Positions 46,934 to 56,108 of a stretch of DNA of 64,000 nucleotides are shown here, piece after piece (within the stretch, counting starts at the first letter, position 1; each line of letters opens with the position of its first letter). Made by a program: the position numbers and the translations under genes. Below the pieces are notes generated by a model. It saw nothing but the letters and a program-made list of their open reading frames with translations. It was not told the origin of the DNA and did not search any database. The DNA is taken from the NCBI RefSeq assembly GCF_001895005.1, contig NZ_BCXH01000001.1:806001-870000 (forward strand), read 5' to 3'. The stretch comes from Rhodococcus yunnanensis NBRC 103083 (GTDB taxonomy: Bacteria; Actinomycetota; Actinomycetes; Mycobacteriales; Mycobacteriaceae).

Positions 46934-46982
46934 TCCTCGGACTCCACGCCGAGGACTCGGATGCTCACCGGATCAGGTGAGC
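46934..46982 (-). promoter_or_regulatory. Expression-platform hairpins of cobalamin riboswitch
   Basis: Two stems between the aptamer and the chelatase gene: GCTCACC (46963-46969 with 46976-46982, 7 bp) and TCCTCGG (46934-46940 with 46949-46955, 7 bp), the latter ending 3 bases before the AAGGAG ribosome-binding site (46925-46930). Suggests translational control. Confidence 0.55.
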
Positions 46983-46994
46983 GATCTCTAGACG

Positions 46995-47097
46995 AAGCTG
47001 TGCGGTGATCTGGCTTCGAGGGCGTCCGCTTCCGGGCGCCCTCGTTCACAGTGGCGGGACCGCGCCTGAATCACACAGGTCTTCCCCGCATCAGCTT
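46995..47097 (-). promoter_or_regulatory. Cobalamin riboswitch aptamer
   Basis: Minus-strand RNA with the GCGCGGTCCCGCCACTGTGA core (47067-47046 region), an upstream GGGGAA, and the B12-box-like GAAGCCAGATCACCGC (47018-47003 region). An 11-bp P1 stem closes it: AAGCTG-TGCGG at 47097-47086 with 46995-47005, one bulge. It starts about 20 bases after the GNAT stop and sits 78 bases ahead of the chelatase start, so B12 should repress chelatase-cobO-cobB-cobE. Confidence 0.88.
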
Positions 47098-47116
47098 GCT
47101 GAATCGAAGACTACTG

Positions 47117-47593
47117 CTAGGCCTCGCTCCACGGCGTGCCGCCACCGCGACGCATCGGGGTGTGCGGAATTCCGTCTTCGAGGACTTCCTCACCGTCGGG
47201 AAGAAAACCGTGCTTGGCATACATGTCGACCAGGTAGCTCTGCGCGTTGATGCGGCACGGAGACGATCCGACCTCGGCGAGCGCAGCCCGGAGAATGCGG
47301 GTGGTGTGCCCCTGCCCGCGGGCAGATCGCTGCGTGCACAGACGACCGATCCGGAAGGACTTCTCTCCGTTGTCGTGCTCTTCGAGCAGCCGAAGTGTGC
47401 AGACGACCTCCCCGTCACGCTCGAGCCAGAAGTGCCGAGTCTCGGCAAGGAGATCCCGGCCGTCGAGTTCGGGGTACGCGCACGCCTGCTCGACGACGAA
47501 GACCTCGACACGCAGCTTCAACAGGTCGTACAGGGTGTTGTTGGACAGGTCCAAAGCCCAGGATCGCTTGAGGGCAGCAGCTTGCGTAGTCAT
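47117..47593 (-). CDS. GNAT N-acetyltransferase, ElaA-like
   Basis: 158-residue GCN5-related acetyltransferase. ElaA-type N-terminus with LYDLLKLRVEVFVVEQACAYPELDG; acetyl-CoA loop RSARGQGHTTRIL. Substrate unknown. ATG at 47593, 12 bp after the mqo stop, so co-transcribed with mqo. Orthologue of Rv2851c by position. Confidence 0.88.
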   Translation of the reverse strand: MTTQAAALKRSWALDLSNNTLYDLLKLRVEVFVVEQACAYPELDGRDLLAETRHFWLERDGEVVCTLRLLEEHDNGEKSFRIGRLCTQRSARGQGHTTRILRAALAEVGSSPCRINAQSYLVDMYAKHGFLPDGEEVLEDGIPHTPMRRGGGTPWSEA

Positions 47594-47605
47594 AGGCTGT
47601 TGCTA

Positions 47606-49141
47606 TCACACACCGGTGGGCTGTGCGACTCGGGATGTGTCGTCGAGCTGCAGCGACTTCGATGTCCAATCGAAGACCTCACGGAACAACGCGGGCTCCT
47701 CGGCGAGCTTCTTGCCGAGCGAGGGCACCATGTCCTTCAGCTTCGGCTGCCAGCCCGTGTAGCGGTCGCCGAAGCACCGCTTCAACACGTCGAGCATCGC
47801 CGGAACGGCCGTCGACGCGCCGGGCGACGCACCGAGCAGACCCGCAATGGTGCCGTCTTCGGCGTTGATGACCGCGGTTCCGAATTCGAGTACTCCCCCG
47901 CGGCCCTTCTTGCGAATGACCTGCACACGCTGACCTGCGGTGACGAGCTCCCAGTCCTTGCCGATGACCTTCGGCGCGAACTCGCGGAGTGTCTCCACCC
48001 GGTCGGCTTCGGACTGAGCGAGTTCGCTCACGAGGTACTTCACCAAACCGAGTTCGGTGACACCCACTCCGAGCATCGACATCAGGTTGCCCGGCTTCAC
48101 CGACGACGGGAGGTCGGTGAGTTTGCCCTGTTTGAGGAACTTCGGCGACCATCCTGCGTAAGGCCCGAACAGCAGACCCGGCTTTCCGCCGATGACGCGC
48201 GTATCGAGGTGCGGCACCGACATCGGCGGGGCACCGACCGACGCCTTGCCGTACACCTTCGCCGAGTGCTGTGCGATGAGTTCGGGGTTGGTGCAGCGCA
48301 GCCACTCGCCGCTGACCGGGAACCCGCCGAAGCCCTTGATCTCCTTGATGCCCGACTTCTGCAGCAGGTGAAGCGCTCCGCCACCTGCGCCGACGAAGAC
48401 GAACTTGGCGTTGACGGTCTTCTTGACTCCGGTGCGCAGGTTCGCGACCTTGACGTCCCAGGTGCCGTCGGACTGCTTCGAGATGTTCTTCACGTCGCTA
48501 CCGAAGTGGACGGTTCCGCCGGACGCCGACACATAGTTGAGGAGCTGACGGGTCAGAGCACCGAAGTCCACATCGGTGCCCTCGTCGCTCCAGTTGAGTG
48601 CGACGGGATCGGAGAAGTCACGGCCGGCACCCATGAGCGGGAGTCGACGGGTGAACTCTTCCGGATTGTCGATGTATTCCATGCCCTCGAACAGTGGGTT
48701 CGCCGCGAGTGCCTCGTATCGTGCACGGAGGTACTTCACGTTGTCGGCGCCGTGCACGAAGCTCACGTGCGGGATGGGGTTGATGAAGTTCTTCGGATCG
48801 CTCAACACCCCGGTTTCGAGGCTGTGGGCCCAGAACTGACGCGAGACCTGGAACTGCTCGTTGACATTGAGCGCTTTCGCGATGTCGACCGAGCCGTCCT
48901 TGTTCTGCGGGGTGTAATTGAGCTCACACAGCGCGGAGTGGCCGGTACCTGCGTTGTTCCATGCGTCACTGCTCTCGGCAGCGGCGGCATCGAGTCGCTC
49001 GTACACATCGATCGACCACTCCGGTTCCAGCTGCCGTAGCAGCGCACCGAGGGTGGCGCTCATGATGCCGGCGCCGACGAGGACCACGTCGGTCTTCACC
49101 CGCTTGACCTGCTCTTCGTTCGACCGCTGTTCGTTTGACAC
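47606..49141 (-). CDS. mqo: Malate:quinone oxidoreductase
   Basis: Membrane-peripheral FAD enzyme oxidising malate to oxaloacetate and feeding electrons to quinone. 511 residues, full length. FAD-binding [12 protein letters not shown] near the N-terminus; family segments [18 protein letters not shown] and [20 protein letters not shown] start at 49141. Orthologue of Rv2852c. A 162-bp gap separates it from the divergent hydrolase gene. Confidence 0.97.
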   Translation of the reverse strand: MSNEQRSNEEQVKRVKTDVVLVGAGIMSATLGALLRQLEPEWSIDVYERLDAAAAESSDAWNNAGTGHSALCELNYTPQNKDGSVDIAKALNVNEQFQVSRQFWAHSLETGVLSDPKNFINPIPHVSFVHGADNVKYLRARYEALAANPLFEGMEYIDNPEEFTRRLPLMGAGRDFSDPVALNWSDEGTDVDFGALTRQLLNYVSASGGTVHFGSDVKNISKQSDGTWDVKVANLRTGVKKTVNAKFVFVGAGGGALHLLQKSGIKEIKGFGGFPVSGEWLRCTNPELIAQHSAKVYGKASVGAPPMSVPHLDTRVIGGKPGLLFGPYAGWSPKFLKQGKLTDLPSSVKPGNLMSMLGVGVTELGLVKYLVSELAQSEADRVETLREFAPKVIGKDWELVTAGQRVQVIRKKGRGGVLEFGTAVINAEDGTIAGLLGASPGASTAVPAMLDVLKRCFGDRYTGWQPKLKDMVPSLGKKLAEEPALFREVFDWTSKSLQLDDTSRVAQPTGV

Positions 49142-49289
49142 TGGAGAATCGACTTCCTTGTCCGTGAGTTCTCGCTCGGCGAGTTCTGCTTCAGGTGGCG
49201 GTTACGTTACCCGCCCGTATCTACCCGTCCCGACACCCTTTCAAGCTCTCCCTCGATTGTGCTCCTCGTGACGACTCCGCAGTGCGCAC

Positions 49290-49295
49290 TACAGT
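49290..49295 (+). promoter_or_regulatory. -10 box of hydrolase-mtr operon
   Basis: TACAGT, with predicted transcription start about 2 bases before the GTG 49304, a near-leaderless arrangement. Confidence 0.3.
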
Positions 49296-49303
49296 TGTGA
49301 TCT

Positions 49304-50344
49304 GTGACTACCTGGGTGCCCGATGTCCTCGGCGACGGCTACGAGCAGACGACCATTCCACTCGGCAACGACCCGGACGGGGAAGGGCAGGTCGAAGCCA
49401 CACTCGTCCGATATCAACCTGCAGATTCGCCTGCGTTCGAACGTGCCGTGATCTACGTGCACGGGTTCACCGACTACTTCTTCCAACAGCACCTGGCCGA
49501 GCACTTCGCCGCCAAGGGTTACGCGTTCTATGCGCTGGATCTCCGCAAGTGCGGTCGGTCACTGCGTGAGGGCCAGACGCCGCACTTCGTGACCGATCTG
49601 GGCGTGTACGACGCCGAACTCGACGTGGCGCTGTCGCTCGTGCGAGCGGAGCCCAGTGGTGGATCGGTCGTGCTCCTCGCGCATTCGACGGGCGGGTTGA
49701 TCCTGCCGCTGTGGCTTGACCGCCTCAATCGTCGGGACGGCGGCACCGCAGCCCTCGGGATCGACGGGGTGATCCTCAACAGCCCGTGGTTCGACCTACA
49801 GGGCCCCGCGGCCATCCGCACGGTGGGGACCACGGCGATCGACGTGATCGGCAGAATCAAGGCGAAGACACCGGTTCCGGGTCAGGGCCTGGACACCTAC
49901 GGACTCTCGCTCGCCAGTTCCGAGCGCGGCGAGTGGGATTACAACCTCGAATGGAAGCCGTTGTCCGGATTTCCGGTCACGTTCGGTTGGATTCGCGCGA
50001 TCCGCCACGGTCACGCAGCGCTGCACCGAGGGCTCGACATCGGGATACCGTCGTTGATCCTGCGATCCAAGGTGACACATTTCTCCCGCAAGTACAGCTC
50101 CAAGACCGACATCGCCGACGCCGTGCTCGACGTACGGCAGATAGCCCGCTGGGCCGGATGCCTGGGCGATCGAACGACCGTCGTTCCCATCGAAGGTGCA
50201 CGACACGATGTGTTCCTGTCGCAGGAGACTCCACGTGCCCGAGCTTTCGACGAGGTCGACGAATGGCTCGACTGGCTGCACCGAAGCTCCAGGATCGACC
50301 GCAACTCCGGCAAGGACCACAGCGAGATCGGAACGATTTCATGA
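49304..50344 (+). CDS. Alpha/beta hydrolase (Rv2854-like)
   Basis: 346-residue serine hydrolase, lysophospholipase-like fold. Oxyanion segment VIYVHGFTDYFF, nucleophile elbow LLAHSTGG (Ser), and a C-terminal ARHDVF His. No signal peptide. GTG start at 49304. Its stop overlaps the mtr start (ATGA), so it is co-translated with mycothione reductase; whether it acts in mycothiol metabolism is unknown. Confidence 0.88.
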   Translation: MTTWVPDVLGDGYEQTTIPLGNDPDGEGQVEATLVRYQPADSPAFERAVIYVHGFTDYFFQQHLAEHFAAKGYAFYALDLRKCGRSLREGQTPHFVTDLGVYDAELDVALSLVRAEPSGGSVVLLAHSTGGLILPLWLDRLNRRDGGTAALGIDGVILNSPWFDLQGPAAIRTVGTTAIDVIGRIKAKTPVPGQGLDTYGLSLASSERGEWDYNLEWKPLSGFPVTFGWIRAIRHGHAALHRGLDIGIPSLILRSKVTHFSRKYSSKTDIADAVLDVRQIARWAGCLGDRTTVVPIEGARHDVFLSQETPRARAFDEVDEWLDWLHRSSRIDRNSGKDHSEIGTIS

Positions 50345-51729
50345 GCACTCCACGGCATTTCGACGTTGCGATCATCGGGTCCGGCTCCGGAAACTCGATT
50401 GCGGACTCCCGGTTCGACAACCTGAAAGTTGCCCTGTTCGAGGAACATTCACCGTTCGGTGGAACGTGCCTCAACGTGGGCTGCATTCCGACGAAGATGT
50501 TCGTCTACGCCGCCGAGGTGGCACAGACCATCCGTGATTCGTCGCGATACGGCATCGATTCCTCGCTCGAGAAGGTCCGCTGGCCAGACATCGTCGATCG
50601 CGTGTTCGGCCGCATCGATCCGATCTCGGAGGGCGGCAAGAAGTATCGCGAAAGCGGAAGCCCCAATGTCACCCTGTTCTCCGGGCACGCAACGTTCGTC
50701 GGACCACGAACGCTCGACACCGGCACCGGCGAGGTGATCACCGCCGATCAGATCGTGGTCGCCGCTGGATCGCGGCCGGTGATTCCTCGGCAAGTACTCG
50801 ACAGCGGAGTGCGCTTTCACACCAACGACGACGTGATGCGGCTGACGGACCTGCCGGAGCACCTCGTCATCCTGGGATCCGGGTACATCGCAGCCGAATT
50901 CGCGCACGTCTTCGGCGCACTCGGCTCCACGGTGTCGATAGTGGCACGCAAGGAATTCTTGCTACGCGGTCTCGACGACGACGTATCGCAACGTTTCACC
51001 GAGCTGGCGAGCACGAGATGGGACGTGCATCTGAACTCGGGCGAAGCGCTCGCGGTCGCCGACGGCACACGCGTCGGTCTCGAACTCGCCGACGGCACAC
51101 GCGTGCTCGGCGACACGTTGCTGATAGCGGTAGGTCGCGAACCCAACAGTGATCGTCTCGGGGCCGAGGCCGGGGGTCTGAAACTGGACGACGAAGGACG
51201 CATCGTCGTGGACGAGTACGGCCGCACCACGGCCGAGGGTGTTTTCGCACTCGGCGACGTCTCGTCGCCGTACCAACTCAAGCACGTTGCCAACCACGAG
51301 GCACGCGTCGTACAACACAACCTTCTGCACGACGCCTGGACCGACACCAACGATCTGTGGACGGTCGATCACCGGTTCGTCCCCGCTGCGGTGTTCACGC
51401 ACCCGCAGATCGCCGAGGTCGGGCTGACCGAGGCGCAGGCACGAGAGCAGGGCCTCGACATCACCGTCAAGATCCAGAACTACGGCGATGTCGCGTACGG
51501 CTGGGCGATGGAGGACACCGAAGGCTTCTGCAAGATCATCGCGGAGAAGAAGACCGGCCGGCTGCTGGGGGCGCATGTGATCGGCGCGCAGGCGCCGACC
51601 GTCATTCAACCGTTGATCCAGGCGATGAGCTTCGGAACGACCGCTCAGGAGATGGCGCGAGGCCAGTACTGGATTCACCCCGGACTACCCGAGGTGGTCG
51701 AGAACGCGTTGCTCGGCCTGGATATCTGA
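50341..51729 (+). CDS. mtr: Mycothione reductase
   Basis: FAD/NADPH disulfide reductase that regenerates mycothiol, the major thiol of actinobacteria. 462 residues. Redox motif GGTCLNVGC (Cys43, Cys48), NAD(P)H-binding VILGSGYIAAEFAHVF, FAD-binding ALGDVSSPYQLKHVA, and the catalytic HPGLPEVVENAL near the C-terminus. Orthologue of Rv2855. ATG overlaps the hydrolase stop. Confidence 0.95.
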   Translation: MSTPRHFDVAIIGSGSGNSIADSRFDNLKVALFEEHSPFGGTCLNVGCIPTKMFVYAAEVAQTIRDSSRYGIDSSLEKVRWPDIVDRVFGRIDPISEGGKKYRESGSPNVTLFSGHATFVGPRTLDTGTGEVITADQIVVAAGSRPVIPRQVLDSGVRFHTNDDVMRLTDLPEHLVILGSGYIAAEFAHVFGALGSTVSIVARKEFLLRGLDDDVSQRFTELASTRWDVHLNSGEALAVADGTRVGLELADGTRVLGDTLLIAVGREPNSDRLGAEAGGLKLDDEGRIVVDEYGRTTAEGVFALGDVSSPYQLKHVANHEARVVQHNLLHDAWTDTNDLWTVDHRFVPAAVFTHPQIAEVGLTEAQAREQGLDITVKIQNYGDVAYGWAMEDTEGFCKIIAEKKTGRLLGAHVIGAQAPTVIQPLIQAMSFGTTAQEMARGQYWIHPGLPEVVENALLGLDI

Positions 51730-51734
51730 GTACC

Positions 51735-51796
51735 GCTACGCTCCCGTGCGCCAGCAGTTACGACCGTACGTAACTCTGCGTGCACGGGGGCGTAGC
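51735..51796. terminator. Large hairpin between convergent mtr and hydrolase genes
   Basis: Outer stem GCTACGCTCCCGTGC (51735-51749) with 51782-51796, 15 pairs including one G-U; inner stem AGTTACG (51756-51762) with CGTAACT (51769-51775). It fills the 71-bp gap between the two stop codons, so it probably terminates both transcripts. Confidence 0.7.
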
Positions 51797-51800
51797 CGCA

Positions 51801-52367
51801 TCACCACGGGCTGGTGCGGAGCACGATCTCGGTGGCGAGTTCCGCCGTTGCATCAGCGGGAATGTTGGCGATTCCGTCGAGTTGAACGACTCGGAACTCC
51901 GAGTACACCACTCGCCCGCTCCCATCGGCGCTCGCCCGCCGCAGTGAGGAACCGATCATCAGGGTTGTCGGCAATTCCACCGGCGGGCAATCGGCCGACA
52001 ACACGACCCCTCGGTCGTCGGCGACGGCTGGATGCCCACGATCGCACACGACAAGGCTGGCGAATCGGCCGAAGGTGCGCGCCGCAAGTCCCCACGCGAG
52101 TTCGGCCCCTTCCCTGCTACCGACGAGGTGTACCCACGGGAGCGACAGCTCGTCGAGCACGGCCAGAACACCGTCGTGATCCAGTCCGGTGATGTCCTCC
52201 ACCGCAACGGTTCTGAGATCCGAGTTGTGCAATCGCTCGGCGACACCGTCGTACAGGTCCGGGCTGTCGCCCACACCGGGAAGCAGCAACACCGCATGCC
52301 TCGATTCCGGCCCCGCTATGCGCACGGAACAGCTCCCACCACGGGCCGCCACTTGCTTGTAATCCAT
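51801..52367 (-). CDS. Small alpha/beta-hydrolase-like protein
   Basis: 188 residues with an alpha/beta-hydrolase pattern: VLLLPGVGDSPDLYDGVAERL, LPWVHLVGSREGAELAWGLA (the elbow region reads GSREG, a serine in place of the usual GxSxG order) and a late PPVELPTTLMIG. The catalytic Ser-His-Asp set is not clear, so it may be inactive. ATG at 52367. Role unknown. Confidence 0.65.
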   Translation of the reverse strand: MDYKQVAARGGSCSVRIAGPESRHAVLLLPGVGDSPDLYDGVAERLHNSDLRTVAVEDITGLDHDGVLAVLDELSLPWVHLVGSREGAELAWGLAARTFGRFASLVVCDRGHPAVADDRGVVLSADCPPVELPTTLMIGSSLRRASADGSGRVVYSEFRVVQLDGIANIPADATAELATEIVLRTSPW

Positions 52368-52504
52368 GGCTACGACGCTACTGCACGGCCGGTCGGCGTC
52401 GACTGCAACCGCTGAACACTTGTGTCGCCTTCGTGGGCGAGCATGATCTTCCACTCGCCGACGGTCATGCCGAGCTTGTTCGCCGGTATCGAATGAACGG
52501 ATCG

Positions 52505-54184
52505 CTAGGGCTCGGCGCGGTATTCATCACCTGGCAGCGCTGGTGGCGCGAGGTGGGTAACTTCCTCGTCGACACACCTCGAACGCTGCTGCTGGCCGCG
52601 ATTCCCCTCGCCTTGGCTGCGGTGTTCGCCAGCGGCGGATGGGCCGGACCTCGCAGGGCCACTGCGTGAGACAACCCGACGCGGGCTGTCCCCCACACCA
52701 CGTGCCATGATCTCGAGCAGAGCGTCGACATCGACGTGCTGCTCGACCAGATCGGCGAGCAGATCGAGTTGCTGCTCCCGCATCTCCGTGACGGAGGTGT
52801 CTGCCGCAACGACGAATCCGTCTCGCCCGGAACGGGCTGCCGCCCATTGCAGCAGCGAGCGTCGAAACCCATCGGACTCGAGAAGTCCGTGCCAATGTGT
52901 GCCGAGCACCGAACCGCGCGCGCTCCCCTCCACCCTGCCATCGGAGTAGATCAACAGTGCCTCGTCCCCGGACTGCACAACTCGTCCGTGATGAATTTCG
53001 TATCCCGAGACGGTATCTGCTTCGAAGAACGGCGACGACCCCGTCACACTGTCCAAGACCTTGTCCCGATCGAACTCGATATCGAGATCCAACAAACCCA
53101 AACCGTCCGTGCGGACCGTCGACGACTCGACGCCGTCCACGATGGAACGACCGAGCATCTGGTAACCACCGCAGATTCCCAGCACCGGCCGTCCGGCCGA
53201 CGCATGAGCGACAACCGCGTCGGCCAATCCGGTTCGACGCAGCCAGTCCAGGTCTGCCACAGTCGATTTGCTGCCCGGAACCACGATCATGTCCACATCG
53301 GTCAGTCTCGACGGCTCGGTGACCCAGTGCACCGACACGCCGGGCTCGCACGCGAGAGCCTCGACGTCGGTCGTGTTGGAGATGCGTGGCAACCGGATTG
53401 CCGCCACCCGCAGCCACTGGCTACCCTCCGGCGGACGAGGCCGCCCCACCGGAGCGTCCGCCACCGTTCCCAGCGAATCCTCGGCATCCATCCACAATTC
53501 ATCGGAGAACGGGATCACGCCGTACGTCGGCCTGCCCGTGAGCTCCTCCAGCTGCTCGAGACCAGGCGCAAGCAGACTCGGGTCTCCGCGAAATTTGTTG
53601 ATCACGAAACCGCAGATGTGCGCTTGGTCCTCCGGATCGAGCACAGCGACTGTTCCATAGAGGTGCGCCAGTACTCCACCCCTGTCGATATCGCCTACCA
53701 CGATCACCGGCAGCGAGGCGGCCGTCGCCAACCCCATGTTCGCGAGATCCGTAGCGCGAAGATTGATTTCGGCCGGCGAACCAGCCCCCTCACAGATCAC
53801 GAAATCGTACTGCTCTCGCAGCGAGTCGAGCTCGGCCGCCACCACGACACGAAGAGCCTGCCTGTGCTCGATATAGTTCGACGCCGAAACCTGAGCCACC
53901 GCACGACCACGCACCACCAACTGCGACGTCCGGTCACTACCGGGCTTCAACAGAACAGGGTTGAACCGCACACTCGGCTCGAGCCCACACGCCCTCGCCT
54001 GCAGCGCCTGCGCCCGGCCGATCTCTCCCCCATCGAGCGTCACCACCGAATTGTTCGACATGTTCTGCGCCTTGAACGGCGCAACCGACAGGCCCCGACG
54101 CGCAAGCAACCGGCAAATGCCCGCCACCAGAACACTCTTACCCGCATCCGACGTCGTACCCGCAACCAGCAAGGCGCCGCTCAC
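52505..54184 (-). CDS. cobQ: Cobyric acid synthase
   Basis: Glutamine-dependent amidation of four side chains of adenosylcobyrinic a,c-diamide. 559 residues, against about 490-500 normally. P-loop-like [30 protein letters not shown], and glutaminase [13 protein letters not shown] start 54184 (VSGALLVAG). The last roughly 60 residues (after ALLEIMARG near 498) are low-complexity and Arg/Ser-rich with weaker third-position GC; they look like read-through or an added tail. A tandem repeat precedes the start. Not linked to the riboswitch operon. Confidence 0.9.
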   Translation of the reverse strand: MSGALLVAGTTSDAGKSVLVAGICRLLARRGLSVAPFKAQNMSNNSVVTLDGGEIGRAQALQARACGLEPSVRFNPVLLKPGSDRTSQLVVRGRAVAQVSASNYIEHRQALRVVVAAELDSLREQYDFVICEGAGSPAEINLRATDLANMGLATAASLPVIVVGDIDRGGVLAHLYGTVAVLDPEDQAHICGFVINKFRGDPSLLAPGLEQLEELTGRPTYGVIPFSDELWMDAEDSLGTVADAPVGRPRPPEGSQWLRVAAIRLPRISNTTDVEALACEPGVSVHWVTEPSRLTDVDMIVVPGSKSTVADLDWLRRTGLADAVVAHASAGRPVLGICGGYQMLGRSIVDGVESSTVRTDGLGLLDLDIEFDRDKVLDSVTGSSPFFEADTVSGYEIHHGRVVQSGDEALLIYSDGRVEGSARGSVLGTHWHGLLESDGFRRSLLQWAAARSGRDGFVVAADTSVTEMREQQLDLLADLVEQHVDVDALLEIMARGVGDSPRRVVSRSGPARSGPSAAGEHRSQGEGNRGQQQRSRCVDEEVTHLAPPALPGDEYRAEP

Positions 54185-54256
54185 GCCGTGCACCCACTGT
54201 TCGTTCCGCAGGCTCCACTCACACCGTGCACCCACTGTTCGTTCCGCAGGCTCCAC
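54181..54256. repeat. 38-bp tandem repeat between map and cobQ
   Basis: Copy 1 54181-54218 and copy 2 54219-54256 differ at one base. It fills the whole map-cobQ gap and includes the cobQ start codon. Each copy carries the GGAGCCTGCGGA core on the minus strand, shared with the ABC-F repeats. Confidence 0.85.
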
Positions 54257-55132
54257 TCACGGCAGGGTGAGGATCTCGCTACCGGTCTCGGTGACCACGA
54301 GCGTGTGCTCGAACTGCGCCGTCCACTTGCGATCGTGCGTGACCACCGTCCAACCGTCGTCCCACATCTCCGCGTTGATGCCACCCAGGTTGATCATCGG
54401 CTCGATCGTGAAGGTCATACCCGGCTCGATGATCGTCTCGACGCTGGGCTGATCGTAATGGAGCACCACCAGACCGTTGTGGAACGTGGTTCCGATGCCA
54501 TGGCCCGTGAAGTCCTCGACGACGCCGTATCCGAATCGATGTGCATACGACTGGATCACCCGGCCGACGACATTGAGCGCGCGACCGGGCTTGACGGCCT
54601 TGATGGCACGCATCGTGGCCTCGTGCGTCCGCTCGACGAGCAACCGCGCCTCCTCCGAGACATCGCCGGCGAGGAACGTCGCATTCGTGTCACCGTGCAC
54701 ACCGTCGATGTATGCAGTGACGTCGATATTGACGATGTCACCGTCCTCGATGACCGTCGAGTCCGGAATTCCGTGGCAGATGACCTCGTTCAGCGACGTG
54801 CAGCACGACTTGGGAAATCCCTTGTAGCCCAACGTCGACGGGTACGCGCCGTGATCGATCATGTACTCGTGAGCAATACGATCCAGTTGGTCTGTCGTCA
54901 CACCGGGGGCGACGGCCTTACCTGCTTCTTGGAGGGCACGCGCTGCGATCTTCGACGCGACACGCATCTTCTCGATGACCTCGGGAGTCTGCACCCACGG
55001 TTCGCGGCCTTCCTTGGCAGTGGGCTTCCAGGCGTATTCAGGTCGCTCGATCGACTTCGGCACCGGAAGGATGGGCGATACAACACCCGGCACGAGCGGC
55101 TGACGGGGCTTGCTCTCGGCGGTCACAGACAT
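54257..55132 (-). CDS. map: Methionine aminopeptidase (MapB type)
   Basis: Removes N-terminal Met from nascent proteins. 291 residues, with the N-terminal extension of actinobacterial MapB (Rv2861c). Metal ligands: [22 protein letters not shown], the GHGIGTTFH His, and [15 protein letters not shown] at 55132 with a TACCCT box 7 bases upstream, so a near-leaderless message. Co-directional with cobQ downstream. Confidence 0.95.
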   Translation of the reverse strand: MSVTAESKPRQPLVPGVVSPILPVPKSIERPEYAWKPTAKEGREPWVQTPEVIEKMRVASKIAARALQEAGKAVAPGVTTDQLDRIAHEYMIDHGAYPSTLGYKGFPKSCCTSLNEVICHGIPDSTVIEDGDIVNIDVTAYIDGVHGDTNATFLAGDVSEEARLLVERTHEATMRAIKAVKPGRALNVVGRVIQSYAHRFGYGVVEDFTGHGIGTTFHNGLVVLHYDQPSVETIIEPGMTFTIEPMINLGGINAEMWDDGWTVVTHDRKWTAQFEHTLVVTETGSEILTLP

Positions 55133-55139
55133 GAATAAC

Positions 55140-55145
55140 AGGGTA
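55140..55145 (-). promoter_or_regulatory. -10 box of map
   Basis: TACCCT on the minus strand, 7 bases before the ATG 55132; predicted start within 1 base of the ATG. Confidence 0.35.
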
Positions 55146-55210
55146 GTCGTTGCGGCTGCGCCACCGGTGTTCGCGTGGTAGCAAGCTGCACCCGCACCCA
55201 CGGCTGCATC

Positions 55211-55216
55211 TATGAT
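55211..55216 (+). promoter_or_regulatory. -10 box of GAF-LuxR gene
   Basis: TATGAT, the best-scoring -10-like box in the divergent gap. Transcription near 55223 would give a 24-nt leader holding GAAGGAG, 6 bases before the GTG 55247. Confidence 0.4.
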
Positions 55217-55246
55217 TCAGGCCACATGGATCCGAAGGAGCCGCTC

Positions 55247-56095
55247 GTGTCACCCACCGACCTGCTACGACCGCGCGACGGGGATGCTCTGCGCGCAGAG
55301 CTGCGCCGAATTGCGCAGTCCTCCGGCGTTCCGGTCGTGTTCGGCGGCGAAATATCGGCCCACACGCTGCACCTGAGCGAATTCCACGGCACACGCACTC
55401 GCGGCCTCGACGGCCTGCTGATCCCGACCAGATCCGGGCTCGGTGGACGCGTCATGGATCAGCGAGCTCCCGCAGCCGTGAGCGACTACGGCAGCTCGCA
55501 GTACATCACCCACGACTACGACCGCCCGGTGCTCGGCGAGGGCCTGCGATCCATCGTTGCAGTCCCGGTCGTCGTCGCAGGAGCGGCCAGGGCCGTGATG
55601 TACGCGGCGGTGCGGGAGCGAGGGCCGATCGGCGGCCGAGTCGCGGACACGCTGGTACAGGCATCGAAGCGACTGTCGCAAGAAATAGCGATCCGCGACG
55701 AGGTGGACCGGCGGCTTCGCATGCTCGACACACGAACCGGCGGTCCGGAGTCCTCCTCCGTCACCGAACTACTCCGTGATGTTCATGCCGAACTGCGCAC
55801 CCTCACCTCGTCATCGGCCGAGACCGATCTCCGCCCCGCATTGACAACTCTGTCCGAGAAAATCGCGTACGCGCTGCACCCGGGCGCCCACCAGTCGGGA
55901 CTGACGCTGTCCGCTCGCGAAAAGGACGTGCTGGCACAGATCGCACTCGGATGCACCAATGCACAAGCAGCGGAGCGCTTGTCGTTGAAAGCCGAGACGG
56001 TCAAGTCCTATCTCAGAACCGCGATGAGCAAGACCGGCACACGCACCCGTCACGAAGCCGTGGTCGCAGCACGCCGCGCCGGACTACTGCCCTGA
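55247..56095 (+). CDS. LuxR-family regulator with GAF domain
   Basis: 282 residues. GAF-like sensor domain (about 10-145), a helical region, then a C-terminal LuxR HTH (LSAREKDVLAQIALGCTNAQAAERLSLKAETVKSYLR). No kinase or receiver partner adjacent; it may sense a small molecule. Start GTG 55247 is chosen for GAAGGAG 6 bases upstream; ATG 55226 would add 7 residues. Divergent from map, convergent with the PBP gene. Confidence 0.85.
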   Translation: MSPTDLLRPRDGDALRAELRRIAQSSGVPVVFGGEISAHTLHLSEFHGTRTRGLDGLLIPTRSGLGGRVMDQRAPAAVSDYGSSQYITHDYDRPVLGEGLRSIVAVPVVVAGAARAVMYAAVRERGPIGGRVADTLVQASKRLSQEIAIRDEVDRRLRMLDTRTGGPESSSVTELLRDVHAELRTLTSSSAETDLRPALTTLSEKIAYALHPGAHQSGLTLSAREKDVLAQIALGCTNAQAAERLSLKAETVKSYLRTAMSKTGTRTRHEAVVAARRAGLLP

Positions 56096-56108
56096 TTCGC
56101 CTGCCGGC

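Noticed and set aside
49142-49303. Conserved operator or RNA in the mqo-hydrolase gap
   Set aside because: Only an imperfect GTTACGTTAC repeat is visible; nothing supported beyond the -10 box.
52433-52669. 78-residue plus-strand frame with one hydrophobic segment
   Set aside because: Overlaps the cobQ frame and has no homologue I recognise; kept only as an alternative in the findings.
54181-54256. Repeat considered as a CRISPR unit
   Set aside because: Only two adjacent copies with no spacer between them; a simple tandem duplication.
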